This document shows positions 55,401 to 62,236 of a DNA stretch of 64,000 bases, one piece after another. This DNA comes from Dromaius novaehollandiae. Lineage: Eukaryota > Chordata > Aves > Casuariiformes > Dromaiidae. Each line of letters opens with the position of its first letter. The stretch's first letter is position 1. The stretch is taken from contig NC_088102.1 in NCBI RefSeq assembly GCF_036370855.1, positions 18,953,001 through 19,017,000 of the forward strand, given 5' to 3'. A model generated the notes under the pieces. It saw only the letters and a program-made list of their open reading frames with translations. It was not told where the DNA came from and searched no databases. The translations under genes and the position numbers were made by a program.

Positions 55401-58400
55401 ATTGTTTAGCAATGTATATCAATTGTTAGCAGACTGGCCCTCTGAAATTAAGCAACAAAACACATTGATTGGTAAGGGGACTACTTACCACTATAAGTAT
55501 GATCACAGATAATGTGTAGTACATAGAGTCCCTGAACACAGCCCACCAGGTGAGATGAACCACCTGAAAAAACCCACAATTTTAGCCAACAACAAAAAAA
55601 AAGGAAAGATCTTAAAGACAAAACAAAGGCCTCCATCTTGCAGTCACTTAGGTGTGTGAGCAAAATCATTATTAGCAACGATTCTGGAATAAATAGCTGT
55701 CCTGTGCAAACAGGAAGACATATCAGTCTGTCAGACAAAGAATCTGTAATAACCGTTAATAAAAATCATATAGAAACTTTCATTAATGAAGGATATTGCT
55801 TACTAATGCTATTTTAATTGGCCATAATTTCAATTGTAAAGTACAATTCATCACAGTGCAGCAAATCAAGTGCAAACAAAAGCAAGTGCAAGCGAAAGCA
55901 AAGCAAGTGCAATTCCCACTTCTAATTCTAATTGTGGATATATCAGACTTAGTGCAGAAAAAAATATGATACATAGTCTAAACAACTACTGAGGAGATGA
56001 AGGAAATCTCTTGCTTGGGTCCTAGATGCTTTGATCACCATTGGTACCAGAGAGGACTAGGAGATGCAGCTGACCATTTGACTATGGACATAGTATTGTA
56101 TGAAGAGGAATCATTTTCCTCTGGATACTACATGTTCAGAGTTCTGAAACTACAACTAAACTTATTGGGAACATTTCCTATTTGTAAAGCTTTTGTAAAT
56201 TCTTTTCTACATTGGCATTACCTCCATGTCAGCTCTTTTTTTGTTTATTTTTGACTAATGCTCCATTTTTCATATATATCTGCTCATGCAAAACCCAATA
56301 ATATAAGCAATTGAACTCCATAAAGATAGGTATATTACTAACCTGTCCTGCAAATATCCCACAGACACCAATGATGCAGAGGATGTTGAAAACTGCTGAA
56401 CCAACAATGGTCCCTACTCCTACATCTCCATGAGTGATAAATACACCTGCAGAGGGAGCAAAATATGCATTATTACCTCTGTCATCTCATTTTAGGCTGC
56501 ATGGTATTACTCAGATCATGTACTACTTGACAATAACGAAGATTATTTGAAAGTTTAATCAAAACATGTTTCATAATAAATACTCACTTCTCCATGAAGT
56601 ATTTTGTGCTTTTAGGCTAGCTAGTGGCTCCACATATTTGGCTTAACATCTCTACATACGTATTTTTATCAAAAGTGGATAAATTTTGTAACTAGCTAGT
56701 ACAATAGTAAGTCCTATATTTGACAGCTTGGCTGTTACTGGTGTAGTAATCCATTACACTGAACATAAAACAACTCCTGTCCAATCAGGAACATGGAATA
56801 TAATTCACTTCAAACACTGTAATAAAGCAAACAAACCTGTCTTCCAGGCATTTAGTATTTCCAGTGCTCTTCCTTAGAGTGTCTCACAGGAGTAAGAGAT
56901 TCTTCCCTTGAAGAACCAGTAGTTACCTTGGGTGTAATAATGTGTGCCTTCTGATGCCAATAAAGAATCAGGCTCCAGTTTAGCCTGTTCTAAGACCAAT
57001 TTTGCCCTTTCCCTTAGTACTGAACCCACTTATGCCTCATATACTTATGTATAACATAAGCATATCAGGAAAACAAAAATCAAAGGCTGGAGGGGATCTC
57101 CAAGGATTATCTAATGTAACCTTAGCACTGAGGCAGGACCAGATATACCTAGATCACACTACAGAGCTCTCTCTCCTTGCACTTAAATTCTTCCAGTAAA
57201 AGAAGCTTTAAAGATTTACATTCACTTTCTTCAAGCTTTCCTCACAGATAATACTTTCTGAGCCTCTTACCCTTTTTCTCCTCTCTGTACTTGTTATAAT
57301 TTGTCTGCAACTCTCTTGAAGCACAGTAATAAAATTGGATATAATATCCCAAATATGGCCTAACAGAACTGAGTGAAGGAGGATAACTTAGAAATCCCAT
57401 GCTTTACTCAAAATAATCCAGTGAATATGTGCCAGAATGAGGGCTGAGTTATTTGCAACATCCCACCATTGATTTCTGTTTGACTCCTGCTTCTTTTACA
57501 ATATACTATGGCCCTTTTTGATCTACAGCTCTCTAACCATTCTTCCTCCTAGACAACTACCTACTTTGTTTTACTTACTCTTTGCATTTGCTCCTATTAA
57601 ATTGCATCTTTTTTTATCTTAAATTGATCAAGATCTTTCTACATTCTATTTTTGCCTCCCAAAATGCTTGTGATCCTTCATACACTTGTGTCATCTAAAA
57701 TTACATGTCTAGTCTCCATTCTTCCATTCAAGTTATTCATGAAAATAGGACTGACCTTGTGTGATCTGTCTTGAGATACTTTCTCAGCTTTAAACTTAAG
57801 CTTTAATTACTAATCCTTCAAAACTGCTCTTTAATAAGTTGGACAAGATGTTACAGTGTGTTCCTTTAGATCATATTCCCCTAAAGTTTGTAAGACTGTC
57901 AGTCAGGATAGTATCAGAAAGCCTACTTAAGCTTTACTAAAGACAGATATTTCAAATGTGCAGCTTTCCCCTTCCCTATCAGTGTATTTCATGCAGAATC
58001 CTTCCAGGGAATTCCTGTGTGCTCCTTTATATTGGTACTACTTTTGCCATTTAGACCTCCCTTCTGTGCCAATAATCTTTAGTGGTTCATGGATTAATTC
58101 AAGTAATTCTTTAACTAATCTGCAGAGAACTTCATCATGTCCTGATTTCAGCAGATCTAACTTATCTGTACATTATTTAATTTGCTCTTTTCTCATGTTC
58201 CCTGTTCTCCTACTTCCTTGCTAAAATTAATTCCCTTTAGTCATGAAAAAGAAGCCAGAGGCATCAGATACTTCAAACTCTCTCTCAGAGGACTGCAATA
58301 AAACTGAGCTTTCACCTCCTGTGTTCAGAACCTGCCATTCCCCTCTGTGTTTTCAGAGGAGACTCACTGCCTCATGAGATATTTTGAGTAGTTAATTATA

Positions 58401-61400
58401 CCATGAACCACAGACTGGCTGACAGCTATAATCGCTGATTATAAACTGACAAAAGAATGGTAGTACTTTTGGATACCTCTGCTTGATCTGCTGCTGATTT
58501 TTAACAGCAGGTCTCATAAAAGCCAGTGTGGAGGCTCCATACCTATAACAGATGCAAACAGCTCTGGAGTGGAGCTTCCTGCAGCCATGAACGTGGCTCC
58601 AGCAACATCTTCACTCAAATGTAGTTTCTGGAAAAAAAGTATTGAATATTTCAGCACTGCTGCTCTAATCTACACGGCACAGTTCTATAGCTGCAAAGAC
58701 AGAAGCCCTTCATTTTCTGCCCTCCAAGTTATTAAAGGCTGAACAGTCACTATGATACAGAACTAGATATACAGCCTTTTGAGAAGGCAAATATACTTTG
58801 GGCGAATAGAATGTCTATATCTTAACTCAGTGAGATGTCAGATAATATTATCTACTTATATATAACTGATTAGCTGATTGTAGCTTAGATGTAACTGATT
58901 ACAGAAAGACATTCCTGCAGACCCCAAAAGCTTGCAAACCCTTCTTGAATCATTTTCGTGACTTCACTTTTGGAACTCTAAACGCAGTCATTCAAGACTT
59001 ACAGATAATTCTTGAGGCTTCTAAAATTTGACAGTAGAAATCAATAGGAGAAAAATAGAACCTCTGTGGCTGTATCTTACAAACAGCAGGCCTGATTCTG
59101 ACCTCACTTACAACTGTGTAAATCAAAAGCCAATCCACTGACACACACAAAATTAGACCAATTAGACACAGAGAGTCCTATGTACTGTAGTCGGATCTAT
59201 TTTTATTACAGTGTCTCTTAAGCTCTAATAGGATATAGGTTCCTGAGAGTTCTCAGACCAGCATAAGCAAGTGTAGCTCCACAAGTGGGCTGCATCAATT
59301 TAATACTGCCTGAGGATCTTTCCCTTGAACTATAAAGAAGGTTTTATGGAGAAAGTTTTTTCTTTTTGAGAGTCTCTAGACTCATCATTAGTATCTCATC
59401 TCTCTTCCAAGGACAGAAAACTGATTGATGACAAAAGGAGCAGTGTAAAAATAGAGTATTTCTCAGGCAGTATGCAACATTTTGAGCTGATGAAAACAGG
59501 CACCCTAGAGAACTTGACAAAACAGAAACACAAGCCCTTACTCTACCGTGTGATCTATTACCAGTTACACTGCTGAAGAAGTTCAACCATTAAGTGTGCT
59601 AACTACTTGAATTCTTTTAGCTGTCTTAATGTTCAGCAGAATACGAGACAAGAGGCAAAGATTTTACGAAGGGTCAGCAGCAGTACTCTGGTACAACTTC
59701 AATATGGTGTATAAGGTGCACGCACGCATAAGACAGAACATCTGTAAAGGGAAAGAAAAGATCCCTATGGAATATTTAGCAGATACTGACTGCCTCCCTT
59801 TTTCTTCCATTTGTCTTCCTATTGATAAATAGGTAGCTCTGAATAACATTAATAGGAATTCTCCACATATATTCATAGAAAAATAAAGTCTTTTTTACTA
59901 GCTTCAAGAGTTTTTCAGAAACCATTGACAGGCAGTTTTGTTAAAAAGCAAAGGAAGTGTGATTTCCACCTTCTCATTGATTTCCACTTTGTCATAAAAA
60001 CAGAATCAAAACCTAGTTTTGTATTTTGTATCCATTTTGTAGTATTTAACCAAAGCACTCTCCAACATAACATTTATATGCGAAGTATAAATTCTACCCT
60101 TTTCTGATCAACTAAAGTAAGTAGAATCCTGTATGTAATTTTGCAAAGTCTTCTCAGAAATTATGTAAAGGAATTACATTCATTTTGAATAATAAAAGCA
60201 TACAGTATTACAAACTGTCATGAAATGTCACATAGCGGGTTTAAGGGGGCTTTGTGCACAAAATAGCATATAACTTTAGTTATAATGCTAACAATTTCCT
60301 TTCCAAGTATTGATCTTTTATTGCCTCTGGGTGGAATTTCAAAGATACTTTGCACTGCTTGTCTTTGCTATATTGCAGTCAGTTTTAAAACTCTCACTAA
60401 CATCAGCTGGGACTGACAGAAGCCAATACTGGGTACATCAGGTGGGGAAACGGTTCTGGCATCTCACTAAATTTTTGGATATGTAAATATGTATTCCTAT
60501 TCTGAATCAAATCAAGATACACGCTTTTTCCACACATCTCCTTTTTCCTAGGACTGCATAAGCAGTCTAATTCTTCTTGCTGATAGAGGCAGACATGCAA
60601 TAAAACTTGAAAAGCCAACACATTAAGTTTGCTATATACGGCGCTTTTTTCCCCAAGTGTGTTTTAAAAATAGAAGTACAATAATAAACCCAATTCATCC
60701 ATATGTCATATCCATTCTACCTATGTGTTTCAGGTATCTAAGAGTGGATTTGGCAAATGTTCTCATTAAATCTTTCTTTTTTTCACCTTAAGTGTCATTA
60801 AGAGGACCAATGTGCTCACGCCACAGGTGAGTTTTTGATGGAAAGCCCAATCCATTTGAAAAGGACTGAGATCACCAAATTCACAGGAAAGAATTCCAAA
60901 CAATGACAGTACTATAATGTATTTTTCAAAGTTTTTCAAAGATGAACAAAGTTCTTCAACATACCTCACAAATTTTCTCTAAAGATGGAACAAAGAAGTC
61001 ATCACATACTATAGCCAAAGCGTAGAACATATAAAGAGCCTGTAAAGAAAATAAAGTCAGGAAATACTTCAGATTTTTCCTCTACATAAAAAGAGGAAAG
61101 AAAGCAATGTTATATTTTTTCTAATAGTACAGACTATCAGGAATATATGGCTTTGTTTTTCATCCATTTTAAAAAAAAAGCCCCTTTGCTGATCAGTTTA
61201 GGGCATGAAAACAGACCATATGTAAGATTAAGTTTAGGACAAGCATGTTTGCCAAACCCTGCAATACGAAAGGTATCACAGTTTGACAGAGTAGGGTGCC
61301 ATAGTAGAATTCAAATATAATAAAGTAGCAGGCAGGGTTTTACACACTGACATTGTCATCATTTATATTTTCAATTAATTATTAGACCAGGTAATAAAGG

Positions 61401-62236
61401 AGAAAGCAATACTATCTTGATTAAGAATACACAAGCAATAATCATACCTGGAAATCAGTGTGCCTGACCTTGGCTCACTGCAGCAAACCTCTCAGGGATG
61501 ATGGTGGTTTCATGCATACACGTGATCCTCCCGCTGTTTTATGGGGCTTTATGTTCTGTGCTTGTGTAATTGGCCTTACTAATTCTGTGATTCTCAATCA
61601 AGTGAAATTCCTTTCTACGTTACTTTCTCAGAGCTGGGAATGTAAAACTGCAGCCTGAAGGCCTTAATTCTTTTGCTTTTTCTACAGTAAAATGTAAAAC
61701 TCCACATGACATTGTCTATATTTCCTCAGGGTGTTTTTTTGTATTACAATTGCATCTTTTGCATAGAGGTGCAATCAAAATGAAAGAGCATCAAAAGAAT
61801 GCTCCTCCTCATGCATGTTGTCAACGACAAAGGAATCCCAAACCCTGTATACACAAGGTGAAATGTAAATGCATACAAGCCAGTGGTAGAAATCCTTCTG
61901 GTATCCACAGGGACAGGATTTCATTCAAGATGATGAATGCACAAGCATTGCAAATTCAGATTCTCGAGATCATTTTCTTAAAAAAATGTTACCTTTTGAG
62001 CATTTGCACCCATACTGACATATCAGAAATATGAAATCAAAGTATTAGAAATATGTTTACATATACAGAGTTCTATTTAGTAAAGGCACTAAGATGAGTA
62101 ACATCTTACAAGAGAAATACACAGAAAATAAAAATGAAGCACAGTAGAGGAAAACTTACAGCACAGATATGAAGCAGAATCCCTCCTTGCTGCCGTTCCT
62201 TATTTGTAAATATATCTTGAGGAAATTCATTAATTG
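27048..62236 (-). CDS. SLC24A4: SLC24A4 (NCKX4) K+-dependent Na+/Ca2+ exchanger, partial gene: 15 coding exons, exons 3-17 by analogy to human
   Basis: Plasma-membrane antiporter of the CaCA superfamily. The family exchanges 4 Na+ for 1 Ca2+ plus 1 K+; NCKX4 is known for ending the olfactory response and for enamel calcium transport. Spliced exons give 521 complete residues to a TAA stop. Numbering from the first complete codon here, they contain a luminal stretch and first membrane segment (1-50), the alpha-1 repeat (about 55-113, AAGSSTPE with Glu72), more membrane segments (114-164), a cytoplasmic loop (165-325), and a second membrane domain with the alpha-2 repeat (374-449, AAGTSVPD with Asp401, then GSNVFD with Asp428). 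Asp401 and Asp428 are 27 residues apart, the spacing of the Ca2+/K+-binding Asp548 and Asp575 of NCKX2. The ending MCREEL resembles MCREDD of NCKX4 rather than NCKX3. All 14 internal junctions keep frame. Exons 1-2 lie outside the window. The product is 20 residues shorter than human, in the loop only. Confidence 0.97.
27201..28973 (-). other. Intron between exons 17 and 16 (1,773 bp)
   Basis: GT-AG intron with no open coding frame matching NCKX4. It contains one weak old repeat fragment near 28.35 kb; otherwise nothing notable. Confidence 0.9.
28345..28395. repeat. Old palindromic interspersed repeat fragment
   Basis: ctgggagtcagcaggatca followed by gatcctaag resembles the 'ggagcaggatcaggcccta' end of this repeat group. 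Short and weak. It lies in the intron between exons 17 and 16. Confidence 0.3.
28974..29039 (-). CDS. SLC24A4: SLC24A4 exon 16 (66 bp)
   Basis: 22 codons (residues 450-471): [12 protein letters not shown] then [10 protein letters not shown]. This is a short luminal turn and the penultimate membrane helix, nearly identical to human NCKX4. Acceptor tcccacag, donor ACA|gtaagt, phase 0 on both sides. Confidence 0.96.
29040..29661 (-). other. Intron between exons 16 and 15 (622 bp)
   Basis: Begins gtatgt after TCT and ends cccacag. Nothing else seen. Confidence 0.9.
29662..29774 (-). CDS. SLC24A4: SLC24A4 exon 15 (113 bp), end of alpha-2 repeat
   Basis: Completes Gly412 and encodes residues 413-449: [37 protein letters not shown]. 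Asp428 in GSNVFD aligns with NCKX2 Asp575, the residue tied to K+ dependence. Acceptor ctctctgcag. The donor is TCT|gtatgt, with T rather than G at the last exon base. Confidence 0.97.
29775..31925 (-). other. Intron between exons 15 and 14 (2,151 bp)
   Basis: Begins gtactc (weak donor) and ends ctctgcag. No repeat or gene recognised. Confidence 0.9.
31926..32040 (-). CDS. SLC24A4: SLC24A4 exon 14 (115 bp), alpha-2 repeat core
   Basis: Encodes residues 374-411: [38 protein letters not shown], plus one base. Asp401 in SVPD aligns with Asp548 of NCKX2. Ser398 aligns with human Ser499, which I recall as the S499C amelogenesis imperfecta position, and it is unchanged. Acceptor gctgttcag. The donor CAAG|gtactc departs from consensus after GTA, so it may be a weak site. 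Confidence 0.96.
32041..34197 (-). other. Intron between exons 14 and 13 (2,157 bp)
   Basis: Begins gtacgt and ends gttcag. No repeat or gene recognised. Confidence 0.9.
34198..34364 (-). CDS. SLC24A4: SLC24A4 exon 13 (167 bp)
   Basis: Completes Asp318 and encodes residues 319-373: [55 protein letters not shown]. This is the end of the cytoplasmic loop plus two membrane helices joined by the conserved NCSKPRWE turn. Acceptor gtcctgcag, donor ATG|gtacgt, leaves in phase 0. Confidence 0.97.
36350..36435. repeat. Old palindromic interspersed repeat fragment
   Basis: gttgctgtaatccgactgac, then ttcagtggtgctcc, ending gagattcaggccc. It resembles the right half of the group. It lies in the intron between exons 13 and 12. 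Confidence 0.45.
37957..38015. repeat. Two-copy direct repeat, 32-bp period
   Basis: The 17-mer gttaacaacacacacca occurs at 37967-37983 and 37999-38015, with related ggt(g)aaaaa flanks before each copy. It lies in the intron between exons 13 and 12. Confidence 0.9.
40770..41380 (+). mobile_element. CR1 LINE, 5'-truncated 3' end, degraded
   Basis: Matches the sauropsid CR1 3' region along its length. In order: a 'tacagtcctggtcctc..atctcagaaaggg' block, 'tagtagaactggaaaag', 'ttcttcacacaactgtagaactcc', 'ggatgttgtggc', and the diagnostic 3' tail 'gggctagatgaacatttggtctgactcagta', here recorded in pieces: gggctagatgaaca, tttggtctga, ctcagta. It ends in ccatttttatgatttta, a remnant of the ATTCTATG-like tail. 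Frames are broken throughout. It sits antisense to SLC24A4 inside the 10-kb intron. Confidence 0.85.
44511..44655 (-). CDS. SLC24A4: SLC24A4 exon 12 (145 bp), variable loop segment
   Basis: Encodes residues 270-317: [48 protein letters not shown], plus one base of Asp318. The start and end match human NCKX4, but the middle is a short acidic run where human (recalled sequence) has a glutamine- and proline-rich stretch. The segment is 20 residues shorter than human. Acceptor ctgtgcag, donor CCAG|gtaagc. Confidence 0.95.
44656..46746 (-). other. Intron between exons 12 and 11 (2,091 bp)
   Basis: Begins gtaggt and ends gtgcag. It contains the (AC)27 microsatellite near its 5' end; otherwise nothing notable. 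Confidence 0.9.
46440..46494. repeat. (AC)27 microsatellite, 55 bp uninterrupted
   Basis: Pure AC/GT dinucleotide run. In the SLC24A4 pre-mRNA it is a (GU)27 tract about 252 nt downstream of the exon 11 donor. It is likely polymorphic in length. Confidence 0.98.
46747..46916 (-). CDS. SLC24A4: SLC24A4 exon 11 (170 bp), conserved loop segment
   Basis: Encodes the split Val213 and residues 214-269: [56 protein letters not shown]. This is the best-conserved part of the NCKX3/4 cytoplasmic loop and is nearly identical to human. Acceptor gatcattag, donor GAG|gtaggt, leaves in phase 0. An AC/GT microsatellite lies about 250 nt downstream of the donor. Confidence 0.97.
49249..49325. repeat. Old palindromic interspersed repeat fragment
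   Basis: gctgactttatttgagtctg, then gatcaggccctt, resembles the right end of this group. It lies in the intron between exons 11 and 10. Confidence 0.35.
50291..50363. repeat. Degenerate short repeats of a (g)aatcttaag unit
   Basis: Several near copies of gaatcttaag, plus an exact 15-bp-period pair of cttaagagtatatg (50335-50348 and 50350-50363). It lies directly next to the 100-bp tandem duplication, which suggests a slippage-prone spot. Confidence 0.8.
50377..50577. repeat. Perfect tandem duplication, 100-bp unit x 2
   Basis: Bases 50377-50477 are identical to 50477-50577 at an exact 100-bp offset, with no mismatch. The unit begins tcagaacccaacaaaggact and ends ccagtaacaacttccc. It lies in the intron between exons 11 and 10. 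Zero divergence points to a very recent event or an assembly artefact. Confidence 0.97.
51475..51617 (-). CDS. SLC24A4: SLC24A4 exon 10 (143 bp), start of cytoplasmic loop
   Basis: Completes Lys165 and encodes residues 166-212 ([32 protein letters not shown]) plus one base. Length is the same as the human exon, but the sequence is more divergent, as expected for the regulatory loop: two cysteines (KCYAPSC) stand where human has DFYDGSY. Acceptor gctttcag, donor AAAG|gtaagg. Confidence 0.95.
51618..53673 (-). other. Intron between exons 10 and 9 (2,056 bp)
   Basis: Begins gtaagtg and ends tttcag. No repeat or gene recognised. Confidence 0.9.
53674..53727 (-). CDS. SLC24A4: SLC24A4 exon 9 (54 bp)
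   Basis: Completes Trp147 and encodes residues 148-164 ([17 protein letters not shown]) plus two bases of Lys165. It matches WEGLVLIILYVFYILIMK of human NCKX4, the last helix before the large cytoplasmic loop. Acceptor tctttgag, donor ATGAA|gtaagtg. Confidence 0.95.
54429..54454 (-). CDS. SLC24A4: SLC24A4 exon 8, 26-bp microexon
   Basis: Eight codons plus two bases: FIYDEKIV and the first two bases of Trp147. It matches FIYDEQIVW of human NCKX4, at the cytoplasmic end of a membrane helix. On the transcribed strand it is preceded by a long T-rich tract ending cttctag and followed by donor TATG|gtaag. Its length is not a multiple of three, so skipping it would shift the frame. Confidence 0.93.
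55489..55563 (-). CDS. SLC24A4: SLC24A4 exon 7 (75 bp)
   Basis: 25 codons (residues 114-138): [17 protein letters not shown] then LSVIILIV. This is a short linker and a transmembrane helix. The WWAVFRDS block matches WWAVCRDS of human NCKX4. Acceptor ttttttcag, donor GTG|gtaag, phase 0 on both sides. Confidence 0.96.
55861..55913. repeat. AGCAAGTGCAA-type short tandem repeats
   Basis: Variants of gcaagtgcaa / gcaaacaaaa / gcgaaagcaa in a row with imperfect 10-12 bp spacing. It lies in the intron between exons 7 and 6. Confidence 0.8.
56343..56446 (-). CDS. SLC24A4: SLC24A4 exon 6 (104 bp), end of alpha-1 repeat
   Basis: Completes the split Gly (79), then residues 80-113: [20 protein letters not shown], then [20 protein letters not shown] is the alpha-1 counterpart of GSNVFD in alpha-2 and lines the transport path in CaCA structures. 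Acceptor ctctgcag, donor CAG|gttag; phase 1 in, phase 0 out. Confidence 0.97.
56447..58542 (-). other. Intron between exons 6 and 5 (2,096 bp)
   Basis: About 60% is the degraded minus-strand CR1 (57.08-58.34 kb). The rest shows nothing recognisable. Confidence 0.85.
57080..58340 (-). mobile_element. CR1 LINE fragment (about 1.3 kb), degraded, sense to SLC24A4
   Basis: Reads as a reverse-complemented CR1. From low to high coordinates it shows the 3' end (aggctggaggggatct, ggattatctaatgtaacc), the block atttgtctgcaactct through tggatataatatcccaa and atatggcctaac, then segments resembling the reverse-transcriptase C-terminus (cttactaaagacagata, catcatgtcctgatttc, agatctaacttatctg). The match is old, with many substitutions and indels, and no frame is open. 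It nearly fills the intron between exons 6 and 5. The high-coordinate boundary is approximate. Confidence 0.75.
58543..58627 (-). CDS. SLC24A4: SLC24A4 exon 5 (85 bp), alpha-1 repeat core
   Basis: Encodes residues 51-78 ([28 protein letters not shown]) and the first base of a Gly codon. It carries the alpha-1 ion-binding motif; Glu72 of STPE aligns with the essential Glu188 of NCKX2. Ala65 aligns with human Ala146, a position I recall as mutated (A146V) in amelogenesis imperfecta, and it is unchanged. Acceptor ttttccag, donor ATAG|gtatgg, leaves in phase 1. Confidence 0.97.
58628..60964 (-). other. Intron between exons 5 and 4 (2,337 bp)
   Basis: Contains the best-preserved palindromic repeat fragment (59.09 kb). 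No other feature seen. Confidence 0.9.
59088..59140. repeat. Old palindromic interspersed repeat fragment
   Basis: ggcctgattctgacctcac, then ttacaactgtgtaaatcaaa. It resembles an abundant short palindromic repeat of crocodilian, turtle and bird genomes (core with a gtgtaaatc box and a TTGACTTCAATGG-like centre). I cannot name the family with certainty. Confidence 0.45.
60965..61039 (-). CDS. SLC24A4: SLC24A4 exon 4 (75 bp)
   Basis: Exactly 25 codons (residues 26-50): [16 protein letters not shown] then VPSLEKICE. This is the first transmembrane helix and the acidic turn after it, almost identical to vertebrate NCKX3/4. Acceptor ctttacag, donor GAG|gtatg, phase 0 on both sides, so skipping it would keep the frame but delete a helix. 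Confidence 0.97.
61040..62159 (-). other. Intron between exons 4 and 3 (1,120 bp)
   Basis: Begins gtaag and ends tttacag. Nothing notable. Confidence 0.9.
62160..62236 (-). CDS. SLC24A4: SLC24A4 exon 3 (77 bp)
   Basis: Encodes residues 1-25 plus the last two bases of a split codon: INEFPQDIF, then TNKERQQGG, then ILLHICA. This matches the luminal segment just before the first membrane helix of NCKX4 (human equivalent begins at about residue 82). The acceptor is a pyrimidine tract ending tttcag. The donor is GCT|gtaag at 62159. It enters in phase 2 and leaves in phase 0. Confidence 0.95.

Larger units (their letters stand above)
53728..56342 (-). other. Introns between exons 9-8, 8-7 and 7-6
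   Basis: Three short introns of 701, 1,034 and 779 bp, interrupted by exon 8 (54429-54454) and exon 7 (55489-55563). The only notable contents are a T-rich tract before exon 8 and the AGCAAGTGCAA repeats at 55.86 kb. Confidence 0.9.

Noticed and set aside
27048..62236. Assignment to SLC24A3 (NCKX3) instead of SLC24A4
   Set aside because: The two paralogues are close in the membrane domains, but the loop block ([20 protein letters not shown]), the exon 3 text (TNKERQQG) and the MCRE-type C-terminus fit NCKX4. NCKX3, as I recall it, ends differently.
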